Below, piece by piece: positions 1-9,168 of a DNA stretch of 20,404 nt. The position numbers and the translations under genes were made by a program. Every line of letters begins with the position of its first letter. Within the stretch, counting starts at the first letter, position 1. The notes under the pieces were generated by a model. It had not been told where the DNA came from. It worked only from the letters and a program-made list of their open reading frames with translations, and ran no database searches. Source of the stretch: Chara braunii (lineage: Eukaryota; Streptophyta; Charophyceae; Charales; Characeae); NCBI GenBank assembly GCA_003427395.1, contig BFEA01000083.1:495991-516394 (forward strand), in the 5' to 3' direction.

Positions 1-38
<38 letters not shown>

Positions 39-67
39 CAGATGCGACTGGCCAGGTACAGAGACAG

Positions 68-108
<41 letters not shown>
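1..108. repeat. AG dinucleotide microsatellite, two blocks
   Basis: Pure AG repeats fill 1-36 and again 72-108, split by 35 bases of ordinary sequence. Simple repeat with no coding content. The window edge cuts the first block, so its true length is unknown. Confidence 0.95.
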
Positions 109-111
<3 letters not shown>

Positions 112-261
112 GAAACAAAAATAAAACACCATCAGCGAGTGTTGCTCTGGGCCACGGCGTAGCGGTGGCGGGTTCCACTTGTTTTTATAATAGTAAAAAA
201 AAGGGAAAAAAAAAGATTAACGGTCATTTTTAATAGCCAGTCCACAGTCTTTTCAGCTTAA

Positions 262-676
262 CCTGAGAAGACTGCAGACTCACTCGATGCCCAACAGTCC
301 CATAATGGGATACCAACTATCGCGCTCCTTCCTTCAAAAGGAGGTCATCGGTCTAACCCTGAAGATGGCAAGGAGGGGGCTCATGACCTCCCACGAGGTG
401 ACGAGTCTCCTGCCGACGCGGCCGCGGGTGCTGGGCCCTTTATTGATTGCACCCCGTCGGACAAGTTCATGGTGGTTGGAATGCGAGGGTTGGGCAATCT
501 TTCTTTCGAAAACGAGCCGTTCGTTCCCCCCGCGAAACGACAAAGGATAGCAAAAAATTAAAAGGGGCCAAGTCTAAAATTAAACGAACGTTCAAGATTC
601 ACTTGCAGAAAGCTACTCGTCATGACAATTGGAAACCCGCCGATCCGCCAGGGCAAACCAAGGTCGGGATTGTGAC
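262..676 (+). pseudogene. Possible broken exon, unrecognised protein
   Basis: I do not recognise the family. Frame 1 is open from 262 to a TAA at 559-561. It reads like protein: an acidic stretch, then FIDCTPSDKFMVVGMRGLG (about 439-495), then a basic PPAKRQR patch like a nuclear localisation signal. The frame closes at a run of six A (about 552-557). Frame 0 continues sensibly from there with KSKIKRTFKIHLQKATRHDNW and PADPPGQTKVGIVT up to 680. One missing A would join the two, so this may be an old gene or an assembly error. A possible splice donor (GAC/GTAAAT) lies at 676/677, and acceptor-like pyrimidine tracts lie near 248-256 and 697-722. No convincing start codon is visible, so it would be an internal exon. 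Coding status is an inference. Confidence 0.28.
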
Positions 677-738
677 GTAAATTTGACGTGTTTCCCATTT
701 TTTTTCTTTTCCTTTTCCTTAGTTTCTTCTTACTTTAA

Positions 739-1032
739 TCGCGACCGTGGTTCGTGCGCACATCCCATAATTCGGCTAGAGGCTACTCGGCGCGCGGCAG
801 AAAAGACCGCGCTGGTCCTGCTACCCCCGCATCCCAGGACGAGCCCGACGACTACCACAGCCACAGACTGGTAGTGCTCTAATGCACATCAGGGCGCCGA
901 GGCTGTGTGGACCAATGGAAAGCCCAGTGGCGCACCCACCCTTTTGACAGTGCAAGAGCTGATTGGACCGGTCCATAGCAAATTAAACCTGGACGAGTCT
1001 GCCGGGTACGCTGTGACTGCTACACAGTGGAG
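739..1032 (+). pseudogene. Possible exon with splice donor, unrecognised protein
   Basis: No family recognised. From 739 frame 1 reads a plausible peptide including ATPASQDEPDDYHSHRLVVL, closing at TAA 880-882. From 881 frame 2 continues smoothly as NAHQGAEAVWTNGKPSGAP and TLLTVQELIGPVHSKLNLDE, ending with ATQWR at 1033. A single extra base at about 880 accounts for the shift. The end coincides with a near-consensus donor, TGGAG/GTAAGTGA, at 1032/1033. A strong acceptor-like tract of T and C ending CTTAG lies at 697-722. Composition and the donor argue for a real + strand exon, possibly linked to the stretch at 262-676. The frameshift may be decay or a sequencing error. A next exon might begin after the AG at 1180-1181, where a phase-compatible frame stays open to about 1701, but that is weak. 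Confidence 0.38.
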
Positions 1033-1100
1033 GTAAGTGAGCGGATGCCTGGTACACAGCGGAGGTAAATGAGCGGACGCGTGGTACACAGAGGAGGGCC
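1021..1100. repeat. 32-bp tandem repeat, about 2.4 copies
   Basis: Units start at 1021, 1053 and 1085, each beginning TACACAG and containing GGAGGTAARTGAGCGGA in the first two. The candidate splice donor at 1032/1033 lies in unit 1. Unit 2 carries a near copy (GGAG/GTAAAT), and unit 3 has lost the GT. Confidence 0.85.
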
Positions 1101-1833
1101 GGGACACCGCGCCCTCCGACACCGTACCGGTCGCTGGTTCGTATGTCAATTTTTATCTTGGCCCCATGGATCGCGCTTTAGATGCGCGACCTATCTGGTC
1201 AATCTTATTGCGCGAGGCCTTTGTTTGTCGGCCGGGTATCGCAGACAACTAACGGTCATCTTACCTTCTCACACAATAATGCGTGCCCCACACTCTCTAA
1301 CTCGATCGCACTCGGCTCAGACTCTCGCCTTTGGCGAGGTTGCCGAGATGCGTGTCCTGACGGGGTCTGTCCCATCAGTGCGTTATTATTATCAAGGCCG
1401 CACCCAATGCGACCTCCAAAAACAATGGCAAACACCTTTGTCAGTGTGTTTGTTACGACAACGCTCGTCAGCGCCGAGTTCAGTAACCCATATCCATCGT
1501 TCTCACCCAAGGTCGGTGACTGTCTTCTCCCTTGTTCTCACTCTCTCTCTCCCTCTCTGTCCCCTCATGCCTGTGTCCTCTCTCTCTCTCTACATCAAGA
1601 TCTTGACTCTGGATATATCCGCTACTGCTCAGCTCTACCTCCTCCTACTAGTTGTGCAGCTATGGCTGCCTCCCTTCCTTAGCACAACGTCGCTCAGCTA
1701 GGGCTCCAACGTTACTCGCAGATAGCTCACAAGCGCTCAACAATACTTCCATACTCCTTGTGAATGAGCAATCCCCCCGAAATGAGAGAAGGTTAACAAC
1801 AGATGTATTTTTCATCACCACTTCAGGACACCC
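1101..1833. other. Stretch without a confident gene
   Basis: Two overlapping + strand frames (1069-1701 and 1182-1682) are open but neither shows a recognisable domain. Much of the 3' half (about 1533-1592) is CT-rich low-complexity sequence, which tends to stay open by chance. It could be intron with a polypyrimidine tract; AG dinucleotides that could be acceptors follow at several sites from 1580 to 1700. Nothing firmer can be said. Confidence 0.4.
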
Positions 1834-1971
1834 TTCACCACTTCAGGATGCAGCCTGCCTAAACAGGTGGTTTTAAGGGTCTTCGGACCTTTCACCACTT
1901 CAGGATGCTACCTGCCTAAACAGGTGGTTTTCAGGGTTTTCGGACCTTTCACCACTTCAGGACCATTCAGG
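1834..1971. repeat. 57-bp tandem repeat, about 2.4 copies
   Basis: Units begin TTCACCACTTCAGGA at 1834, 1891 and 1948 (the last partial). The first two also share the palindromic-looking CCTGCCTAAACAGGTGG. Differences between units 1 and 2 are a handful of substitutions. A related shorter copy of the first 15 bases sits at about 1814. Confidence 0.85.
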
Positions 1972-2144
1972 ATTTTCAGACTGCCCAAAACTCTCACTTC
2001 ACCACTTAGCCTTGACTCGTCCCAGGCTCTGCTTCTCTTGGCTTGACTTGGGCATCGTACCAGCTGCCCGCCGCCTGTTTGCTTCAGAATGTTGAGGCCC
2101 GGTACCTTCCTGGGTTTTCCTTGGTGTGCTGCTGTTTTTGGGTC

Positions 2145-2304
2145 TGTGGAATGTGACTCTTGACTGTGAGTCATGACCTTTGCCTGTGGGATATGACCTT
2201 TGGCCGTGAGACGTGACTTTGGCCTGTGAGACATGACCTTTGACTTTGTGACGTGACTTTTGCTCATGGGATGTGACTTTTGCCTCTTGGATGTGACTGT
2301 TGTT
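2145..2304. repeat. 20-bp minisatellite, 8 copies
   Basis: Eight consecutive 20-bp units start at 2145, 2165, 2185, 2205, 2225, 2245, 2265 and 2285. The loose consensus is TGTGRGAYRTGACYTTTGCC, with TGAC the best kept core. No insertion or deletion breaks the register. Because 20 is not a multiple of three, the array reads through on the - strand in more than one frame. It supplies the Lys/Ser/His-rich middle of two overlapping - strand ORFs (1908-2348 and 1999-2532), which I do not treat as genes. Confidence 0.88.
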
Positions 2305-4805
2305 GACCAGGTACCTGTCGGACTTGACCTCAGGGGTACTCGATGCAACCTTTCTGAAACTGGCCGACCTGGCCCCTCTTGAATTGGGAATTTTTGCCCT
2401 GAGATTCAAATTTGGGGTTTGCATCGTGGATTGTGCTTTCTCATGAATTTGTACTTCGAAATTGGCCAAGATCATAATAGCTGTGTCTAAAGGTGTGCAC
2501 ACGGCCCACCCCTGTGCCCCAGGTAAATGCAAGACCGGCCAGCCCCGTCTGTACTAGTTTTGAACTCACATACAACGCGAGATCATTAACCCCGCTGGAG
2601 GCTCTTTAATGACGGTCCGGTGCTCATCAATCCCCCATAGGGCTGGCCTGCTCAATCTAACCTCTATTGCCCAGCAAGGTGAACCAAAGGACAAAGCAGC
2701 AAAGCATGCATGCTCTACTCCCGGTGGGTTCGCATGGTGACTGTGACCCGGTGCGTCATCCAAGGCCCTTCGGCAATGCCCTCTCCCACCGGCATGCTCC
2801 CCGGGAAGAATGTCGACTCTCAAGTTCTGAGCACACACGACACCTCACGATGAGAGGACTCTTAAGACCGAACTCACTTCCTCACGGTAAGAAGCAACGG
2901 GGAGGGAAGATAAGGTAAGGAGCAATGTACCTCAAAGTGCTGCCAAAGTGCTGCCCCCAACCACAGATTTCCCACCAGTTGACCTTATGTGCATTTATGA
3001 TGACAGGTCATTGCCTCGGCACAACCCACATTGCAATGCAGTTCCACCTCGGCTTAAATGCCACACCAGCAAGCTATCATCATCCAGCGTGCACCCAATG
3101 TCACCACATAGCCTTCCTGGCGCGCCAGCTCGACATTGGGCCACCTAATATTCCAGCGCCATAGCAAGACTAAGTGTCGTGCATTCGCACGGCAGAGCAC
3201 CAAAATACCAATGCGCTGGAGCCAGCAGAGCAGCTCGAATCAGCTCTGATAGAAGATTGCAAAGAATATGAGCAATAGCGAAATGACAAAAATCCAAATT
3301 GCAACATCACATCGAAAGCCAGATAGTCTTGAGCTGTCCAGAAAGCAGACATGCACCGATATCACACGAAAGGAGAACCAAAGCAGCGAACTCAAATGTC
3401 AATGAAAGGCTTCTCTTGCCACCATCAACAATGTTCCCAAAGCTCTTCCTCCTCATTGGCACTTGACACCAGGACTACGAACGTACAGCTCCTAATGTAG
3501 CCTTAAAGCAACCTGTTGACATCAGCAGCAACAACCAGAGTAGATGCAGAGGTCACTCATGCAGACGTCCACGAAGACCAGGTACGCACTCTCACATCCT
3601 CTCCCCTCTCGCCCTCTCCATGCTCACCCTCGTCTTCTCCGCCATGTTCTTTCTCCAACCAAGACCCACCACCGTACTCTGTTGACCGAACTGGGCCCAA
3701 GCCCGGCTATGGCTGGCTTGGCGCTGCGCTGCTTCCCTGCAGCGCTCTTCTTCAACCCGCGCCTGCATGCGCCCTGCACACAATGCAGCCAGCAGTCTCG
3801 AGCGCCCAGAATTGCAGCGCTTATGCATGAGCACGAAGTGCACTGAATGAATCTTCCCTGGCCTGGCTCTTTCCTATGTGGAAAGTAGGGAGTCTCATTG
3901 CTGCCTGGACTGGGAGGCGTCTGTGCCCAGTAGCTTCATGTTGGGCCAAAGTGTGTACGCCCAGGCCTGTTCAGACAGTTGTTATGTACCCGATTGAACT
4001 TCAATCCACAACGAGTTCACACGTTCCCATACGCGCATGCAATTGCAGAGTAGACTCGACGGAGGCAAATCCACACAAAACCGGAGAGAAGATACGCGCA
4101 GTGGAAGCTCAAAATACACAGAGAATTGAAAAACGAATTTCAATTCTGCAATCCCTCATCCTCCTCCAATCAATCCAGAGTACTTGTTCCAAGAATCACA
4201 ACGGCGCTTACAACAACCCCGAACAACCAGAAACAAGTGTTCAACGAAGTAGGCAGGAGTCTTCTTCTTTCTCCTCGGCACCTCATACCCCTGGCTATGG
4301 CTGCTGTAGCAGCAGTAACCCCACAGCTGTCACAACTTGCCAATCTGATCCAGCAACCCTAATGATAACAGCGCCAGCTCAGCACCCGCACGGAAGTGCA
4401 GCGCTGGAAGTCCTGATGAAGAAGGAGACAACCAATCGAGCACTTCGAAGAAGACAAAGTTCCTCTAGAGGAACAACAGATATGGCTGACAAGTGGAAGA
4501 TGGCAGCACCCAAACCCAACACCACAGTCCTGTGGAAGATGCAGTGCGATCTTCAACTTCGTTTCCCAACCCCAGCTATGACTGGGCTTCAAGGAAGAAG
4601 ATGACCTTGCCCAAAATAGAGCAGCAGCGCTCCAACAACGGACGGGCAGAGTTTCCCCAACCAACGAAAACGTGAAAAGACCGCAACCAAATTTCCTGCC
4701 CGCTACTTCTACCCTCTGCCTAGACCTACGACGGACTCCAAAGGCAACAACCGAATACTCATCTGCATCTAGATGGAAACAGGGGGAAAAGGGGACCTAG
4801 ACCTA
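2305..4805. other. Long stretch without a confident gene
   Basis: About 2.5 kb with no domain I can recognise. The longest ORF is 3876-4604 (+, 242 codons); it is rich in Ser, Thr, Gln and Asn, has no motif, and lacks clear codon structure. A shorter + strand ORF at 2667-2918 contains a possible donor (CACG/GTAAGA) near 2886. Recurrent CTATGGCTG-like words occur here (about 3706 and 4296) and again at 12964-13120, which may point to a shared degraded repeat family. The last bases before element 1 are GACCTAGACCTA; a target-site duplication cannot be tested because the far end of element 1 is lost. Confidence 0.4.
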
Positions 4806-5971
4806 TGTGGCATACTGCATAGCCACACGGGCCCTGCAGGGCCCGTCCCGCACTTTCAGCCCAAAAGCCTAGAAAATAGGGCTAACAGGCCCCGGTCGTT
4901 TCAGCCTGAAACTGAAAAACTAGGGCCTGCAGGCCCTATTCCGTTTTCAGCCTATTTCTGGGCCTTTCAGGCCCAGAGGCTTTTCAGCCTGAAACGGAGG
5001 GCCATTTTCAGGCCCTCATTGTGTCCGACCTACCTAAGACTCAGGCACAAAAACAGGGTTTCCGGAACAGGCTATCTTTAGCCTGTTCCCCACGACAGCT
5101 CGAGCAGGAGCTGCAGTGGCAGCCCCTGCCTCCCTTCGGCATTGGCAAGAGCAGCCTCCTTGACTGCCTCGCCTGCAGTCAGGAGGCACCCGAGTAGTAC
5201 ATAGGTAGTTCCCATGCACTTCACGAGTAGGTAGTTGGACAGTAGACGAGTAGTCTTCAGGATTCAGCGCAGTGCTCAGGAGGAGCGCTGCAGGTAGTAG
5301 TTAGCGCTAGCAGTAGTCTTCAGCGCTGGGCGCTCTTAGCTGTAGCAGTAGTCTTCAGCGCAGGGCGCTAGTAGGTGGTAGATGGTAGAGTTGGGAGAGA
5401 TGGCTGGCGGAGGCCAGCGAGACTTACCTGTGGCGCCATAGCTCCAGCTCCATCTTCGAGGTACCTGCATCAAGGCGCCAACTTCACAGGTTAGTACTGG
5501 ACACAGAGAGAGAGAGAGTTCTTCTTCTTCCTCTTCTAAGTCCATCTCTTCTTCACCCTCTCACCACCTGACTTCTCAGTATCAGCGGACTACTACAGAG
5601 AGAGAGAGAGAGTTGTGACTTGAGACTTGACGACATTGGATCCAGACTCGACATTTGGGATTCAGACATTTCGACGAGGGACTATTTGGGCCTGTGCTGA
5701 ACACTTGGTGTTGACGACATTCCCATCTTCCCCTCTTCTTCGTCTACCCCCATCTCCTTCGTCTGTGTATGGTTGGGGCTGGCGCAGTCTTCCTGTGTGA
5801 AGCGCCAGACCCCCTTCACACCATGGAATAATGATGATGATGTTTGTTCAGGGTTGCATTGCAATATTGATTGTTCGGATCATTGGTATGCAAGTCTTCC
5901 GCTACGCTATCTTGTACTTTGTATTGAGAGGTCGGTTCTTGTTCTGGTCTGCACCGTTACAGTATGCAACA
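4806..5971 (+). repeat. 5' LTR of element 1
   Basis: Begins TGTGGCATAC and ends GCAACA, so it has the usual TG...CA ends, and the primer site follows three bases later. Length is about 1,166 bp. The first 721 bp are matched by the 3' copy. The LTR holds several strong palindromes: 18 bp at 4828-4845, 18 bp at 4921-4938, and an 11-bp perfect stem with a 4-base loop at 5064-5089. A duplicated motif (AGTAGTCTTCAGCGC) occurs around 5308-5370, and AG-rich tracts lie near 5504 and 5596. No clear TATA box was found. LTRs carry the promoter and polyadenylation signals of the element. Confidence 0.88.
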
Positions 5972-5974
5972 GTT

Positions 5975-5986
5975 TGGTATCGGAGC
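5975..5986 (+). other. Primer binding site, initiator tRNA-Met type
   Basis: TGGTATCGGAGC differs at one base from the plant retrotransposon consensus complementary to the 3' end of tRNA-iMet (TGGTATCAGAGC). It sits three bases after the LTR end, where minus-strand DNA synthesis would be primed. Confidence 0.88.
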
Positions 5987-6485
5987 GGACCTCTCATTCA
6001 TGGGACCCGCTCAATCAAGTAGCCAGCTTGCTTGATCTATTGATCACTCATTAGTAAATCAAGTAGGACTTCGTCAAATCTCTGAATTTATTTTTTTCTC
6101 GCAACAACTATCTGAAATTTCTGATATTCGCATTTCGTTTTACCTGAAAGTTTCTGATATTGGTATTTCGTTTTCACGTAACGGGATTTAGTTCTTTTCT
6201 GAAAATGGCATCTCTATTCTATCTCGCAATTTTTTTTTCAAGATCGCATTTTGTGAAAGCCAAAACTTTGCGGAACGTAGCCTTGATCTCGTTCATAGTA
6301 CTCTTCTGACATGTCTCACTCATAATAGATCGACAGATATACAAAAAAAAAAAAAAAAAAAGGGAAGTAGTCTTTTATTTTTTTTATCTGTTGATCAGGA
6401 CCAGGAGGAAAGTATTGTTGGGTTGGTTCCCTACCTGCGTTTTCCCTCCCCACCCACCCTTTGCATGCATTTCCGGGTTGGGACA
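5987..6485 (+). other. Untranslated leader of element 1
   Basis: Non-coding stretch between primer site and tandem array. It is AT-rich, contains an imperfect 32-bp duplication (6112-6142 and 6144-6174, both around TTTCTGATATT and ATTTCGTTTT) and a run of 19 A at 6343-6361. An ATG at 6465 opens the frame that later becomes gag. Confidence 0.7.
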
Positions 6486-6721
6486 GTGCCACGTCAGCAG
6501 TGCCACGTCAGCAGTGCCACGTCAGCAGTGCCACGTCAGCAGTGCCACGTCAGCAGTGCCACGTCAGCAACAGTGCCACGTCAGCATTGCCGCATCAGCA
6601 GTGCCACATCAGCAGTGCCACATCAGCAGTGCCACATCAGCAGTGCCACGTCAGCAACAGTGCCACGTCAGCAGTGCCACATCAGCAGTACCACGTCAAC
6701 AGTAACAATGCCACGTCAGCA
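6486..6721. repeat. 14-bp tandem array, 16 copies
   Basis: Unit GTGCCACGTCAGCA starts at 6486, 6500, 6514, 6528, 6542, 6556, 6573, 6587, 6601, 6615, 6629, 6643, 6660, 6674, 6688 and, after a 6-bp insertion, 6708 (first base A there). Two 3-bp insertions (CAA or ACA) break the register. Eleven units keep CACGTC, four read CACATC and one CGCATC, the change expected from CpG decay. The complement contains TGACGTGGC, a known plant bZIP-type site. All three + frames are open through the array because 14 is not a multiple of three; each gives the same 14-residue peptide repeat in a different phase. Confidence 0.93.
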
Positions 6722-6755
6722 GTGCCCCGCCACCGTGACGGGCGCAGCTTTGGGC

Positions 6756-8321
6756 ATGCCAGGCCAACTGGCCAACAAGTCTATTGCTGACTACAAACAG
6801 CGGTTCCAGACTCAGCTCGCATTGATCGAGGCTGAGGAACAGCGCCAGCTGGCAGCCTAGGCTGCCCGCCTACAGGCTGAAGCAGCAGCAACAGCTGAGA
6901 AGCAGCGGCTATAGGCCGAAGCAGACACAGATACCCAGGCACGCCGCAAGGAAGCCCAGGATCTGCTGCAGCGGCATGAAGCCGCCAGCATCAAAAGACT
7001 CAAGTTCTGGCACTTTCAACCGTCCAACGGCGACGACGCGACATCGGAGGAGCAGCACAAGGAGTTCATGGCCAAACTCGTGACCAGGCTGGTTTACACT
7101 TGTAACCACCTGCAGTCCGAGCTGGCGAACCTCCAGCGGGCCGTGCGGAACCATAAGGCTCAGCACGAGGATGCCACACGGGCACTTGACGCCCGTGTAC
7201 AGGACTTGGAACAAGTTCCACCAATACCGGAGGCTGGCGAATCCAGAAGTGCACCATCTGCCCGCCAACTGGAGGAACGCGTTGACCACGTAGTGGCAAT
7301 GCTAGGAGACATCAGTGCCTTCGCAGAGCAGGCCACCATCAGCCAGCGGTTCGATGTGCTGAACACCAAGATCAGTCAGCAACAGCAGACTGACCACAGC
7401 CACAACAACAGCTCCGCGAGGCCTTACAAGATGCCGACGTTTCGGATCGAGAAATTTGATGATTACACACATCAAGACCCGGTCGTCTGGTGGCAATGAT
7501 TTACAACCGAGTTTGGGATTCACGAGGTCCCTCACCATCTGTTCATCAACACCAAGGGAGGATGTCAGATCTGGCTCAGCCACATGGCAACCATCCACGA
7601 CGTCCAGGTTTCAGACCTGTACAAGACGGTCTCCTGGGAAGAAATGACAAAGGAATGGAAGAAGCGGTTCATCGTCGACGACGCCCCGACACTCGCCATC
7701 AACCGCATCTTCACGATGGCTCAATGGAGCACACCGACACGTGATTGGCTCACGGATTGGCAGAAGATCGTGGCCACACCCGATCTGGACTTGCCATTTC
7801 CGCATCTGCGCCGTGAGTTCTACAACAGGTCATGCGCCGCTCTCAGCCTCGCACTGGGTGATTGCGAGCAGTACAACACTTTCGCAAAAATCATCAACAA
7901 GGCAAGGGAGATTATCAAGACCAACAGGGCGGCTGCACACGAGAAGTCAACGTGGCAGCCAACCTATGTGGAGAAGGTAAGAACTGGTCCGCGACTGCAG
8001 CAGTTCACTGCAGTCCAATCAGACAACACTGTGGAAGACCCGACAGCCACCCAAGCGTCACGTGAGGGAGATCAGGTGGCTGCTGTCCAGCCGCGAAGCA
8101 ACATCAAGTCCCGAGGAAACGGGAAGGCGAAATCAGCATCGCAGGCCGGAAACGGACAGCCAGCACCACCATGGATCAAGTTCGGCTTGACCGAGGCCGA
8201 GTACAAGTACCGCGGCCGTTACGGCTGCTGTTACTGGTGCAACAAGACCAAGCACAAGACCTCCCTTTGCCAGGATCAGGCCAAGGAGGATGTGCGGCCT
8301 TGTCTTAGCTCGGGAAACTGA
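6756..8321 (+). pseudogene. gag: gag of element 1 (capsid/nucleocapsid), three internal stops
   Basis: Structural protein that packages the element's RNA into cytoplasmic particles. One frame (0) runs from ATG 6756 to TGA 8319-8321, broken by TAG 6858, TAG 6912 and TGA 7497. The two TAGs look like CAG changes and the TGA like a TGG change. The start is uncertain: ATGs at 6465 and 6708 are in the same frame and would add residues from the 14-bp array. Order: Ala/Glu/Gln/Arg-rich coiled coil (about 6790-6980), second helical part (7068-7370), gag capsid-like core (about 7430-7950, with WWQ, EWKKRF and an ALGDCEQYNTF segment), basic linker, then one zinc knuckle C-x2-C-x4-H-x4-C at 8229-8270. 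The frame ends one codon after a slippery heptamer that would carry ribosomes into pol. Confidence 0.88.
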
Positions 8322-8353
8322 GTTACGCGGGAGGTGAGGCGACTCCACCTCCC
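8312..8353 (+). promoter_or_regulatory. Putative -1 ribosomal frameshift signal, gag-pol junction of element 1
   Basis: Slippery heptamer G GGA AAC at 8312-8318 is in the correct phase (X XXY YYZ) to the gag frame, and the gag stop TGA follows directly at 8319. After a spacer of 10 nt a perfect 8-bp stem forms between GGGAGGTG (8329-8336) and CACCTCCC (8346-8353) around a 9-nt loop. Loop bases GGCG (8338-8341) could also pair with CGCC at 8358-8361, a possible pseudoknot. Slipping back one base gives exactly the frame of the protease. GGGAAAC is the heptamer used by mammalian PEG10, itself derived from a Ty3/gypsy element (known). Function here is inferred. Confidence 0.72.
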
Positions 8354-8957
8354 ACTCCGCCAGATTCGGCCGCCTTGCTAGCGGCCTCCTACACATCTGT
8401 GGAGGATGCGAATGTCGTAAGTTCTCAATATGCTTACGAGGACTATGCTGTCCACTTGGTCCCAACGCTGAACCAACCGCTCCACGTGCAACAATCTACC
8501 GCATGCACGGTTTCATTACCATCGACAACCGATTCGGCAGCTTCGCCGCCATCTACCGCCGGGGATTCAAAGTCATGGTCAAGACTTGAACAGCTCGACC
8601 CGTTGACAGTTGCGGACTTCCAATGGATGCCCCTTCCCCGGTCCGGTCGATTGCCGAAAACGCATTGCAACGTGCTCATGGCACAAGTGCGGGATTACTT
8701 GCACACTGCAATACCGACTATGTTGATGGACGCCGGAGTAGAGGTTGTCGACCTTCACGCCTACACTGCGAAGATCGACCACGAGTTCAAGACGCAACGG
8801 TACGACGACATCGACACACCATTGCTATACGTACGCATTCAGATTGGAGAGGCGACCTGCAACGCTTTGATCGATTGCGGAGCATCTCGCAACTACATGA
8901 GTCAGGACTTCATGGTACGCGCCGGCCTTGGCCCACGAGTCCGAAGGAAGTCCCAGC
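8318..8957 (+). pseudogene. pol: pol start of element 1: linker and retropepsin protease, cut off
   Basis: This lies in the -1 frame relative to gag and has no start of its own, fitting expression by frameshift. About 150 linker residues rich in Pro, Ser and Thr precede the aspartic protease. The active-site motif reads LIDCGASRNYMS with the Asp at 8873-8875; retropepsins usually have DSG or DTG, so Cys replaces Ser/Thr. The protease matures Gag-Pol by cleaving the polyprotein. Homology stops shortly after RAGLGPRVRRKSQ at about 8955, where the sequence switches to an inverted piece of RT. The C-terminal half of the protease and the linker to RT are missing. Confidence 0.82.
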
Positions 8958-9168
8958 ACTTAACTCTTCCTCGCTCATTCGGTAGATGCAACCGCGCGGA
9001 GGTACGGCCCCGTCCTCGAGGATGATCTCGTGGCAGATGGGCCGATCCGGTACTACGTGCGGGCCTTCGAACACGTCGCTGTAGGCGTCGAGAAGCTCAG
9101 TGATGCGTGGGTCCGCAGATGAGTCCGTCGATGAAGCGTCATGGGGCGGGAGGGCGTGGAGAAAACAC
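8958..9168 (-). pseudogene. Inverted fragment of the RT N-terminus inside element 1
   Basis: Read on the - strand this segment gives [17 protein letters not shown], then RPICHEIILEDGAVPPRGC and IYRMSEEEL. That is the stretch just before the RT fingers in Ty3/gypsy Pol (compare [15 protein letters not shown] in element 2). The flanking + strand sequence is protease on the left and RT from APVLFIRKK on the right, so only about 210 bp are flipped. The residues normally linking EEEL to APVLF, including the GWIRP part, are mostly absent. Left junction about 8955-8962, right junction about 9140-9172. It could be a DNA rearrangement or an assembly artefact. Confidence 0.8.

Noticed and set aside
3876-4604. 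242-codon + strand ORF, longest outside the elements
   Set aside because: No domain, no neighbouring signals, low-complexity Ser/Gln/Asn composition, and an open - strand overlap. Not enough to call a gene.
4773-5081. ORF across the 5' LTR start, with a similar one at 12074-12313
   Set aside because: They are LTR sequence held open by palindromic GC-rich repeats, and the two copies differ by indels that break the frame.
6343-6361. Run of 19 A as the tail of an inserted processed transcript
   Set aside because: No target-site duplication and no recognisable gene fragment upstream; a simple homopolymer in an AT-rich leader.
6486-6721. CRISPR-like array
   Set aside because: The units are contiguous with no unique spacers and lie in a eukaryotic retrotransposon leader; it is a plain tandem repeat.
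6391-6860. Three overlapping + strand ORFs of 104-145 codons over the 14-bp array
   Set aside because: They are one repeat read in three frames. Only frame 0 leads into gag; the others are shadows.
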